In this document: positions 19,080 through 27,747 of the stretch, in pieces
How positions within the stretch are numbered: the first letter of the stretch is position 1
Layout of the letters: each line of letters begins with the position of its first letter
Source: Paludibacter sp.
GTDB lineage: Bacteria > Bacteroidota > Bacteroidia > Bacteroidales > Paludibacteraceae
Reading direction: 5' to 3'
DNA: 64,000 bases
NCBI GenBank assembly: GCA_028710895.1
Contig: JAQTTH010000003.1
Coordinates: forward strand, 1-64,000
The notes under the pieces: generated by a model
Told to the model about the DNA's origin: nothing
Database searches by the model: none
The model's input: the letters and a program-made list of their open reading frames with translations, nothing else
Position numbers and translations under genes: made by a program

Positions 19080-22000
19080 ATGAAGAATATCTTTCTTACT
19101 TTCCTGTTTTGCATTACAATCAATGTTCAGGCTGAGATTTATAATTTTGCCCGGTTGGATAATACGCATGGACTGTCTAATAATCAGGTGGAATGCATCT
19201 TGAAAGATAGTCGTGGGTTTGTGTGGATAGGAACTAACTTTGGACTTAACCGCTACGATGGATATCGGGTAAAAGTGTATAAGTCAATCCAAAATGACTC
19301 TACAAGCCTTATAAACAATGCTATTTCCAGAATACAGGAAGATGTGAATGGGAATTTGTGGATAGGAGGTACCGGTAATTATGTGGTTTACAATGTACAT
19401 ACCGAAAAATTTATCCGGAACCTTACGCCTGTTCTTGAACCACTGGGTATTCATTTTATTCCCGCGCTTGTTGAAATTGATGCACAGAAAAACTACTATT
19501 TTTATAATTCGGGCGATGGAGTTCACAAATACGATGTCACTCAACATAAACTTTTTCGCTTCAAACAAACTGTTCAGAGCAATACCCTGAGTCCCGGGAA
19601 TATAGTTGGTATCCGCGTAGAACGTGGCTTTTTCTGGGTTCTTCAGCAGTCGGGTTTTCTGGAACGCTTCAACGAAAAAACAAATACAATTGATTTCCGA
19701 AACGATTATGTGACGCGTTTTTCGGCCGGATCATTTATTCAGAAGCACTTGTATCTCGATTCCAATGGTTGCCCGTGGGTATATCCCGGCATTGGCGATA
19801 AGGGTGTTTTTTATTACAATATGGCTCAATCGGCCTGGGTGTTTTTTGGAAATGATAAGAAAGACTTTCACGGATCATCCGATAAATTGATAGCTTCGAA
19901 TTTTGTCAGGGATATAAAAGAAGATCAAAAGCATAGAATTTGGCTTGCTACCGACCACGGTGGAATAAATATTTACGACAAATCCACCAACGAAATAAAG
20001 GTATTGCTTAACGATCCCATGAATCCAAATTCGTTGAGTCAGAATTCCGCTATTAGTTTGTTTTGTGACAATACCGGCATTATGTGGGTTGGAACCTATA
20101 AAAATGGTGTTTCGTATTACCATCCGGGCATGTTTAAGTTCGATAAATCGCCACTCTTTTATTACCACAATCCCGATTTGGAAAACAAAGACTGCAATGT
20201 CCTTCACGAAGACCGCAAAGGCAATTTATGGATTGGAACAAACGGTAGCGGGGTGTTGAAGCTCGATAAAGGCAACGAAACATTCCATCTTTATCGCAAT
20301 AAGAATGATAATCCGTCCAGCATTTCGTCGGACATTATTATTTCCATGCTCGAAGATAAAAAAGGTACGATGTGGTTCGGAACGTTTTTGGGTGGTTTGA
20401 ACCAAATGCAGGGCGAACGCTTTGTGCGCTATTTTCCCGATGTCAATAATCCTAATTCTCTATCGAATAAAAGCGTGTATGGTCTTGTGGAAGATCATCA
20501 ACAAAATATCTGGATTGCCACGCTGGGAGGCGGTCTGGATAGACTTGATGCTACACGCAAAAACTTTCGTCGGCACGATATTGGCAATGTCCCCGGCTTG
20601 CTTTCGAATGTTATTTTGTCACTTTATTCTAAAGATTCCACTATTGTGTACTTAAGCACAACTTCCGGAATTAATGTGTTGAATACGGTTACCAACACTA
20701 TTACTCCGCTTTTCAGAGACCGCAATCAGATGAATAAACTGTCCGATTTGATTATTTACAATACGCTTGTCGATTGCCGGAATCAGCTTTGGATTGCTAC
20801 CGACAACGGAATAAATGTGTACAATCCCAAAACAAATAGCATTAGTTATCTCAAAATGGCCAATGGCTTGCCGACCGATCAGGTAGTATCGCTGGTGGAA
20901 GATAACAGTGGAAATATCTGGGCCGGAACGCGTAACGGCCTTGCCTGCATTTATTGCAAGACAAACCCAACAACCCATAAATACGAATATAATGTTGTAT
21001 CGTTCGATGAAAACGATGGTTTACTCAGTTCTATTCTGAATCAGAATGCCGTTTTTAAAAACAAACAGGGCAAAATCTATATCGGTTGCACCAAAGGCTA
21101 CACTGTTTTCGATCCTCAAACAATTCATTTCAATAAGATTGTTCCAGAGCCACGTTTTACGGAAATATTAATAGCAAACGATGTGCTCGAACCGGGAGCA
21201 GAACATAAAAACAGGGTGATTCTCGATGAATCCATTACGCACAAAAACCGCATTGAACTGAACTACGACGATAAAAACTTTACAATTAATTTCTCGGCAT
21301 TGAGCTATATTCATCCCGAGAAAAACCGCTACCGCTACAAACTGAAGGGTTTTGACGAAGATTGGCTGGAAACAAAAAACGGTATTGGCTCGGCTACTTA
21401 CTCCAACCTGAATCAGGGAACCTATCAGTTTATTGTTTATGCCAGCAACAATGATAATGTGTGGAGCACAAAACCGTTGATACTGGAAGTGGTTATTTTG
21501 CCTCCGTTTTGGCTTACCTGGTGGGCATTCATCATTTATTTTCTGTTGGGAATGTTGTTGCTTTGGTACATTGTGAACTTTAATCTGAGGAAACAAAAGC
21601 GCGAATTTGAAAATGCTCAACGGGTACGCGAAGCCAAACAATTGCACGAAATGGACGAGATGAAATTCCGTTTCTTTACTAATATCAGTCATGAGTTCCG
21701 CACGCCGCTTACGCTTATCATCAGTCCGGTGGAAAAACTCCTGCGTGAGGCAAAAAGCGATGACGAAAAATCCTTGCTTTCTATTATTCATCGCAATGCC
21801 AACGGATTGTTGGAACTTGTAAACCAGTTGCTCGATTTCCGCAAGCTCGACGTGCAAAAAGACACACTGAACCTTTCGGTGGGCGATGTGGTAGCATTTA
21901 TCAAAGACATTTGTTATTCGTTTACCGAACTGGCTAACCGCAAAGCGATTAATTTCTCGTTTTCCACTTCAGTATCGGAACTTCGGATGGAGTTTGACCC

Positions 22001-23210
22001 CGAAAAAATGCGGAAAGTCATTTCCAACCTGCTTTCCAATGCTTTTAAATTCACGCCCAACAACGGTAAAATAGACGTAACTATTGGTTTGATTCAGCAA
22101 CTGAATGATGCGAAACAGACGCTGAAGATAACCGTTGCCGATTCGGGTATTGGCATTCCGGCGAAAGACCTGGAACGGGTATTTGAACGTTTTTATCGCG
22201 TTGAAAACGCTGAAAACGGAAATCAAACCGGAACGGGAGTAGGTCTGCACATTGTGAGCGAATATGTGAAACTGCACAACGGCGATATAGGTGTAGAAAG
22301 TCAGCCGGGTAAAGGCTCTGTATTTACGTTTGCCCTGCCGGTAACGCAGCATATTCACGAAGAGATTATTTCGCAAAACGTGCAGGAAGAAGAAATTCCC
22401 GAAGAGCTCACGGGCGAAGAAGCCGTGCTGGTGGAAGATCACCGCAGCAAGTTGCCGCTTATGTTAGTCGTAGACGACAACGAGGATTTCCGCAACTTCA
22501 TATCGGCTATGTTTACCGACAGTTACCGCATTTTGAAAGCCGAAGATGGTGAAATTGCGCTGAAAATTATTTTGGATAAAATGCCCGATTTGATTATTTG
22601 TGACGTGATGATGCCGAACATGGATGGTTTTGAACTGTGCCGCATGGTGAAACAGGATATCCGTATTTCTCACATTCCGATTATTCTACTGACTGCCAAA
22701 GCCGGTGAAGAAAATAAATACAAAGGACTGGAAGCAGGAGCGGAGGATTACATTGCTAAACCATTCAATATGGAAATGCTAACTCTGAAAGTGTCGCGCA
22801 TTATTGAACGCCAAAAGAAAACCCGCGATCAGTTTAAACACAAAGTAGACATTACCACCACGGATGTTGAAATTACCTCCATGGACGAAAAGTTTGTGAA
22901 GAAAGCCGTGGCATTGGTGGAAGAAAATCTTTCCAGCAGCGAGTTTTTGGTGGAAGACCTTTGCCGCGAAATGGGTATGAGTCGTGTGTATTTCTATAAA
23001 AAGATACTCTCACTCACCGATAAAACACCGTCGGAATTTATCCGATTTATTCGCCTGAAACGTGCCGCCGACTTATTGGAAAAAAGCCAGCTTTTTGTCA
23101 ACGAAGTAGCCTTTCAGGTTGGTTTCAACGATCCGAAATACTTCCGGAAATACTTCAAAGATGAATACGGTGTAAGTCCGAATGAATACAAGAAAAAGTT
23201 TATGGATTAA
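19080..23210 (+). CDS. Hybrid two-component system regulator of the glycan locus
   Basis: This one-protein sensor and transcription factor should detect oligosaccharide in the periplasm and switch on the flanking operons. From ATG 19080 it has 1376 residues. In order: a signal peptide (FLFCITINVQA), a two-part periplasmic beta-propeller with repeated W-I/V-G-T segments (about 20-720), a Y_Y_Y domain (about 730-805), a transmembrane helix (WWAFIIYFLLGMLLLWYIV), HisKA with phospho-acceptor His 871 in NISHEFRTPLTL, and HATPase (NLLSNAFKFTPNNGK, GTGVGLHIV). A receiver with Asp 1175 in ICDVMMPNMDG and an AraC-type helix-turn-helix (about 1270-1376) complete it. It is divergent from the susCD operon. 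Its stop overlaps, by one base, an ATG opening a repeat-encoded frame that is unlikely to be a gene. Confidence 0.95.
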   Translation: MKNIFLTFLFCITINVQAEIYNFARLDNTHGLSNNQVECILKDSRGFVWIGTNFGLNRYDGYRVKVYKSIQNDSTSLINNAISRIQEDVNGNLWIGGTGNYVVYNVHTEKFIRNLTPVLEPLGIHFIPALVEIDAQKNYYFYNSGDGVHKYDVTQHKLFRFKQTVQSNTLSPGNIVGIRVERGFFWVLQQSGFLERFNEKTNTIDFRNDYVTRFSAGSFIQKHLYLDSNGCPWVYPGIGDKGVFYYNMAQSAWVFFGNDKKDFHGSSDKLIASNFVRDIKEDQKHRIWLATDHGGINIYDKSTNEIKVLLNDPMNPNSLSQNSAISLFCDNTGIMWVGTYKNGVSYYHPGMFKFDKSPLFYYHNPDLENKDCNVLHEDRKGNLWIGTNGSGVLKLDKGNETFHLYRNKNDNPSSISSDIIISMLEDKKGTMWFGTFLGGLNQMQGERFVRYFPDVNNPNSLSNKSVYGLVEDHQQNIWIATLGGGLDRLDATRKNFRRHDIGNVPGLLSNVILSLYSKDSTIVYLSTTSGINVLNTVTNTITPLFRDRNQMNKLSDLIIYNTLVDCRNQLWIATDNGINVYNPKTNSISYLKMANGLPTDQVVSLVEDNSGNIWAGTRNGLACIYCKTNPTTHKYEYNVVSFDENDGLLSSILNQNAVFKNKQGKIYIGCTKGYTVFDPQTIHFNKIVPEPRFTEILIANDVLEPGAEHKNRVILDESITHKNRIELNYDDKNFTINFSALSYIHPEKNRYRYKLKGFDEDWLETKNGIGSATYSNLNQGTYQFIVYASNNDNVWSTKPLILEVVILPPFWLTWWAFIIYFLLGMLLLWYIVNFNLRKQKREFENAQRVREAKQLHEMDEMKFRFFTNISHEFRTPLTLIISPVEKLLREAKSDDEKSLLSIIHRNANGLLELVNQLLDFRKLDVQKDTLNLSVGDVVAFIKDICYSFTELANRKAINFSFSTSVSELRMEFDPEKMRKVISNLLSNAFKFTPNNGKIDVTIGLIQQLNDAKQTLKITVADSGIGIPAKDLERVFERFYRVENAENGNQTGTGVGLHIVSEYVKLHNGDIGVESQPGKGSVFTFALPVTQHIHEEIISQNVQEEEIPEELTGEEAVLVEDHRSKLPLMLVVDDNEDFRNFISAMFTDSYRILKAEDGEIALKIILDKMPDLIICDVMMPNMDGFELCRMVKQDIRISHIPIILLTAKAGEENKYKGLEAGAEDYIAKPFNMEMLTLKVSRIIERQKKTRDQFKHKVDITTTDVEITSMDEKFVKKAVALVEENLSSSEFLVEDLCREMGMSRVYFYKKILSLTDKTPSEFIRFIRLKRAADLLEKSQLFVNEVAFQVGFNDPKYFRKYFKDEYGVSPNEYKKKFMD

Positions 23211-23230
23211 TGAATTTTTTTGATGTTCTG

Positions 23231-23545
23231 AGAATCTTCTCTCTAACTCTCAGAATATGTTCTCAAGCTTTCAGAATATATTCTCTAACTCTCAGAACAT
23301 ATTCTCAGACTTTTAGAATATATAATCTTGCTCTCAGAACATGTTCTCCAACTTGGAGAATATGTTTTCTAACCTTCAGAACATATTCTCAAACTGTATG
23401 ACTTTATTCTTAAAGCTTCAGTATATATAACTTTTTTTCGCGAATATATTCGCAGCGTAAAATAATATATTCTAATTTGTCGGGAATATGTTCGTAAACT
23501 TTCAGAATATATTTATTTCCCAAAATAATATGTTCGTAAAGCTGG
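23231..23545. repeat. 21-bp tandem array with palindromic cores (about 15 units)
   Basis: From 23231 to 23545 the sequence keeps a strict 21-bp register. Units begin at 23231, 23252, 23273, 23294, 23315, 23336, 23357, 23378, 23399 and so on to 23525. Each unit has a core close to AGAATATATTCT or AGAACATGTTCT, which are perfect 12-bp palindromes, followed by a variable pyrimidine-rich 9 bases. Units 9 and 10 are degenerate and later units use CGAATATATTCG-like cores. The array fills most of the 551-base gap after the regulator. It leaves an open frame with a seven-residue repeat (23210-23401), probably a consequence of the period. There are no unique spacers, so it is not a CRISPR. Confidence 0.9.
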
Positions 23546-23727
23546 ACTATTTCTCACATTGTTAGCAGTAAGGTCAAAAATACCAAATCAGATATTTCGC
23601 GAATGGTCTCAGTACATTAGGCATTCAATTACATTTTATCCCCATAAAAGAAACATAACTGACGAACGGAATGGAAATGCACCCGCTAATGAATACATTT
23701 CAAACGGTGCTATCATATGAATAGCAG

Positions 23728-23754
23728 TATTTTTGTGTAGTTTCCTTAAACTAC
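23728..23754 (+). promoter_or_regulatory. Promoter box and leader hairpin of the GH31-GH39-GH3 operon
   Basis: TATTTTTG (23728-23735) matches the -7 box. Directly after it GTAGTTT-cctt-AAACTAC (23737-23754) is a perfect 7-bp inverted repeat ending seven bases before the ATG. It could form a small hairpin at the 5' end of the mRNA or be an operator half-site pair. Confidence 0.5.
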
Positions 23755-23761
23755 GCAAGTC

Positions 23762-26122
23762 ATGAAAAAATCAGTAATTCTATCCATTTTATTTGTTGCC
23801 GGTAGTTGCCTGCAACCCGTATTTTCTCAACAAAAACGTATCCTCGGCGACCCGGTGGATATGAGTCTCGATTTTAAAGATTTCCACAATACCTTTTTCT
23901 TTGCCGATAAACTGGCAAGCTTCGACCCCGCCACCGGAAAAGGAAAAATTAGTTGGAAACGCTCCACACTTTATACCCGTCAGGCTTTTGATGTAAACAC
24001 CATTTTGCCGCAGGACCTGACTATGCTTGATTTTCCCGGTGCGGCTTATCAACAAAACCCAGAACTAAGCTTCACAGTCGATTTTATTAGTCCCCGAACC
24101 TTGCGTATTCGTATGCTTACCACACCTGTTGAACCGAAACCGTTCGATTCGCCCATGCTGGTAAAAGAACCAGGCAAAGATGGTTCGTGGAAATATGCTA
24201 AAACCAAAACGGGTTACAGCTATACCAGTGCATTTGGAAAGCTGCTGATTGAAGAAAACCCTTTCCGTATTGTGCTGATGGATGCTGCAGGTAAACGATT
24301 GACTGATACCTGGCGTTGGTGCGATAATGATTCGTCGCAGGTAAAGCTTTTGCCATTTAATTTCATAAAAAAAGGTGTGGATAACAGTCGCGAAATTAAT
24401 CCGGTATTTTCGCTTTCGCCTAACGAAAAGATTTTTGGTTGCGGTGAGTCGTTTACAAAGTTAGACAAGCGCGGACAAAAAATGAATCTCTTCGTTACCG
24501 ATCCGCAAGGACCTGAAACAGATGCGATGTACAAACCCATTCCGTTTTTTATGAGTAGTCGGGGATATGGCATGTTTATGCACACATCAGCTCCTGTAAC
24601 CTGCGATTTTGGAAACACTTACGTGGGTGCCAATAAACTTTTTATGGGCGATGAGTCATTGGACTTGTTTGTGTTTGTAGGTGAACCCAAAGATATTCTG
24701 AACGAATACACCGACATTACCGGAAAAGCACAAATGCCTCCGCTTTGGTCGTTTGGAACCTGGATGAGCCGCATTACCTATTTCGAGCAGAAAGAAGGAT
24801 ATGAAGTGGCAGCCAAATTGCGCGAGAATAAGATTCCTTCGGATGTGATTCACTTTGATACAGGATGGTTCGAAACAGATTGGCAATGCGATTATAAATT
24901 CTCGCCATCGCGTTTTTCCGATCCACAAAAAATGATCAACGATTTGCGGAAAGATGGTTTCCATATTTCGTTGTGGCAGCTGACTTATTTCACGCCTAAG
25001 AATAAGTTTTTCCCCGAAATAATCGACAAAAATCTGAATGTAAAGAATACAAAAGGAGAAATGCCTTACGAAGATGCTGTGCTCGATTTCTCGAATCAAA
25101 ACACCGTAAAATGGTATCAGGATAAACTGTCCGGATTGTTGAAAATGGGTGTTGGAGCTATCAAAGTGGATTTTGGCGAAGCAGCTCCGTTGGAAGGAAT
25201 CTACGCTTCAGGTCGTGGCGGTTGGTACGAGCATAATCTCTATCCGTTACGGTACAACAAAGCCGTGGCCGAAGTCACCAAAGCAACGAATAACGAAAAT
25301 ATAATCTGGGCACGAAGTGCTTGGGCCGGCAGTCAACGTTATCCGTTGCATTGGGGAGGCGATGCTGCCAACAAAGATATTGCTATGGAATCGGAATTAC
25401 GTGGAGGTTTATCCTTTGGTTTGAGTGGATTCTCATTCTGGAGTCACGACATTGGCGGTTTCGTACAATCTTCGCCCGAAGCATTGTATCGTCGTTGGTT
25501 GCCGTTCGGTTTTCTTACGTCACACAGTCGCGCACATGGAGCACCGCCCAAAGAACCCTGGTTGTATAATCAGGGGTTCGTGAAAGCCTTCCGCGAAGCA
25601 GCCGAAATGAAATACAAACTTATGCCTTATGTGTATGCCCAGGCAAAACAATGTACCGAAAAAGGTCTGCCAATGGTTCGTGCGTTGTTTGTAGAATTCC
25701 CGAATGATCCCGGAGCATGGAACGTAGATGATGCCTACCTTTTTGGCTCGGATATATACGTAGCTCCGCTGATGGAGAATACCAAAGGTCGGCAAGTGTA
25801 TTTACCCGGCGGAAACTGGATAGATTATCAAACCGGAAAAACCTACCCTCGTGGTTGGAACGATATTGAGGTAGGAGAAATTCCTTGTATTATTCTGGTA
25901 CGCGAAGGAGCCGTTATTCCTCATGCGAAACTGGCTCAAAGTACAGATAAGATTGATTGGACTAACATTGAGTTGAAAGTTTACGGAACTTCTGCTACGG
26001 CTAAAGGAATCATTTGTTTACCTTCGAATAATATTTTAGTACCTTTGCTTTTAAATAAAAATGGAAGCTCCTACGAAGTCGCAAAAGGACAAATTGAAGG
26101 AGTGAAATACCTTGTGAAATAA
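23762..26122 (+). CDS. GH31 alpha-xylosidase (YicI-like), secreted
   Basis: This is the second GH31 enzyme of the locus, 786 residues, with a signal peptide (LFVAGSCLQPVFS) and no clear lipobox, so probably periplasmic. It resembles YicI-type alpha-xylosidases: an N-terminal beta-sandwich, then a barrel with nucleophile Asp 470 in AIKVDFGEAAP and acid/base Asp 534 in HWGGDAANKD. GFWSHDIGGF-type sequence (FSFWSHDIGGF) follows. It lacks the PA14 insert of the other GH31, so the two probably act on oligosaccharides of different size or in different compartments. It is first in a tight three-gene operon, 16 bases before the GH39 gene. An alpha-glucosidase activity cannot be excluded from sequence alone. 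Confidence 0.87.
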   Translation: MKKSVILSILFVAGSCLQPVFSQQKRILGDPVDMSLDFKDFHNTFFFADKLASFDPATGKGKISWKRSTLYTRQAFDVNTILPQDLTMLDFPGAAYQQNPELSFTVDFISPRTLRIRMLTTPVEPKPFDSPMLVKEPGKDGSWKYAKTKTGYSYTSAFGKLLIEENPFRIVLMDAAGKRLTDTWRWCDNDSSQVKLLPFNFIKKGVDNSREINPVFSLSPNEKIFGCGESFTKLDKRGQKMNLFVTDPQGPETDAMYKPIPFFMSSRGYGMFMHTSAPVTCDFGNTYVGANKLFMGDESLDLFVFVGEPKDILNEYTDITGKAQMPPLWSFGTWMSRITYFEQKEGYEVAAKLRENKIPSDVIHFDTGWFETDWQCDYKFSPSRFSDPQKMINDLRKDGFHISLWQLTYFTPKNKFFPEIIDKNLNVKNTKGEMPYEDAVLDFSNQNTVKWYQDKLSGLLKMGVGAIKVDFGEAAPLEGIYASGRGGWYEHNLYPLRYNKAVAEVTKATNNENIIWARSAWAGSQRYPLHWGGDAANKDIAMESELRGGLSFGLSGFSFWSHDIGGFVQSSPEALYRRWLPFGFLTSHSRAHGAPPKEPWLYNQGFVKAFREAAEMKYKLMPYVYAQAKQCTEKGLPMVRALFVEFPNDPGAWNVDDAYLFGSDIYVAPLMENTKGRQVYLPGGNWIDYQTGKTYPRGWNDIEVGEIPCIILVREGAVIPHAKLAQSTDKIDWTNIELKVYGTSATAKGIICLPSNNILVPLLLNKNGSSYEVAKGQIEGVKYLVK

Positions 26123-26138
26123 TACGATAGAGAATCCA

Positions 26139-27731
26139 ATGAAAAGAAAACAATTATTACTTATTGTCCTGATATGTTGTCAGATTGGAATTACAACGTT
26201 TGCGCAGCAGAATGTTCCAACGACAGCCAACGAACGAATAATCAGCGCCGACCTGAACAAAGTCAAAGGCGACTTCAACACCATGTTTAAAGAATGTATC
26301 GGAGCAGGACGTGCCAACGAAGGCTTGCGCGCAGATTGGCAACTGCAGTTGGCTTATGTAAAAAAGAATTGCGATTTCAAATACATTCGTATGCACGGAT
26401 TGTTGAGTGATGACATGGCCGTTTACAAAGAAGACCGAAACGGAAATCCGGAGTATAATTACCAATACATTGATGTGTTGTACGATTACCTGTTGAGTAT
26501 CGGGATAAAACCGTTTGTAGAACTTGGTTTTATGCCTTCTGCTCTGTCCAGTGGTTCCAAAACCATTTTCTGGTGGCGTGGCAATGTTACACCTCCAAAA
26601 GATTATAACAAATGGGCCGGGTTAATTAAAAATCTTACGCAGCATTTTACCGAACGCTACGGAGCGGAAGAAGTCAAAACCTGGTATTTCGAAGTTTGGA
26701 ACGAACCGAATCTTTCGCCCGGTTTTTGGAGTGGCACGCAAGCCGAATACTTTAAACTGTATCAATACTCGGCTAATGCTATTAAAAGCGTAAACAAAGA
26801 TTTCCGTGTTGGAGGCCCTGCCACTGCCGGAGCTGCCTGGGTACCCGAAATGATAGAGTTTTGCAGTAAAAATGCAGTTCCTATCGATTTCATAAGTACG
26901 CATACTTATGGGGTAGAGCAAGGCTTTCTGGATGAATATGGCAATTCAGGAACTGTCCTGAGTAAAAACCCAATGGCGGTGAGTGGTGACATCATTAATT
27001 CCCGCAAACAGATTTCTAACTCGGTACTGCCCAATCTGCAACTTCATTATACCGAGTGGAGCTCTTCCTACACGCCTGCCGATCCTATTCACGACAGCTA
27101 TCACGAAGCAGCTTACATTTTGAAGAAAATAAAACAAACCGGAAATGCTGCCAATTCCATGTCGTATTGGGTTTTTACCGATATCTTTGAAGAAGCCGGC
27201 CCTCGCTTCACGCCTTTTCACGGTGGATTCGGACTATTGAACACGCAAGGCATTAATAAACCGGCTTTTTATTCCTATAAATTTATGAATCAATTGGGAA
27301 AAACAGAGTTGATCAATACGGATTCCACCTCATGGGTTTGTAAGGACAGTAACGGAAATGTACAGGTGTTGCTTTGGGATTTTACCAACACACTTCCAAA
27401 AGACTCTATCAACAATCAGGTGTATTATATTCGCGATTTGCCGGCCAAACCGAAGGGAGAAGTAAAGCTCAACATTTCAGGCTTACCGAAAGGAAACTAT
27501 AAACTCGAAATGTATAAGGTTGGTTATCGTGCCAACGATGCTTATGCCACGTACCTTTCGATGAATAAGCCCAATCAACTTACAAAGCAACAGGTTGAGC
27601 AAATAAAGAAACAAAACGATGGTTCGCCTTTTGCGACAGAAGTCGTGAAGATTAGTGCTTCAGGCACATTCAGTAAGGCACTCGCCATTCGGGAAAATGA
27701 TGTTTATTTCCTGAAGTTAATCAAACAATAA
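26139..27731 (+). CDS. GH39-family glycosidase (beta-xylosidase-like), secreted
   Basis: This 530-residue protein has a signal peptide (LLIVLICCQIGITTFAQ) and a GH39 TIM barrel. The acid/base is Glu 189 in FEVWNEPNL and the nucleophile Glu 306 in LHYTEWSSS. Further family-like stretches are DFISTHTYGVEQG and MSYWVFTDIFEE, and a C-terminal beta domain follows (about 390-530). Characterised GH39 enzymes include beta-xylosidases and alpha-iduronidases; with GH31 and GH3 partners a beta-xylosidase or related exo-glycosidase is the best guess. GH39 is not part of the classical B. ovatus xyloglucan set, so it may extend the locus to a different side chain or to xylan. Confidence 0.82.
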   Translation: MKRKQLLLIVLICCQIGITTFAQQNVPTTANERIISADLNKVKGDFNTMFKECIGAGRANEGLRADWQLQLAYVKKNCDFKYIRMHGLLSDDMAVYKEDRNGNPEYNYQYIDVLYDYLLSIGIKPFVELGFMPSALSSGSKTIFWWRGNVTPPKDYNKWAGLIKNLTQHFTERYGAEEVKTWYFEVWNEPNLSPGFWSGTQAEYFKLYQYSANAIKSVNKDFRVGGPATAGAAWVPEMIEFCSKNAVPIDFISTHTYGVEQGFLDEYGNSGTVLSKNPMAVSGDIINSRKQISNSVLPNLQLHYTEWSSSYTPADPIHDSYHEAAYILKKIKQTGNAANSMSYWVFTDIFEEAGPRFTPFHGGFGLLNTQGINKPAFYSYKFMNQLGKTELINTDSTSWVCKDSNGNVQVLLWDFTNTLPKDSINNQVYYIRDLPAKPKGEVKLNISGLPKGNYKLEMYKVGYRANDAYATYLSMNKPNQLTKQQVEQIKKQNDGSPFATEVVKISASGTFSKALAIRENDVYFLKLIKQ

Positions 27732-27747
27732 CTAAAATAATAATAAA

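Noticed and set aside
21168-21857. A 229-residue minus strand frame within the hybrid regulator
   Set aside because: It is antisense to the histidine kinase region, with composition and length explained by the coding bias of the real gene.
23231-23545. CRISPR array
   Set aside because: Units are directly adjacent with no unique spacers, are degenerate, and no cas genes are present.
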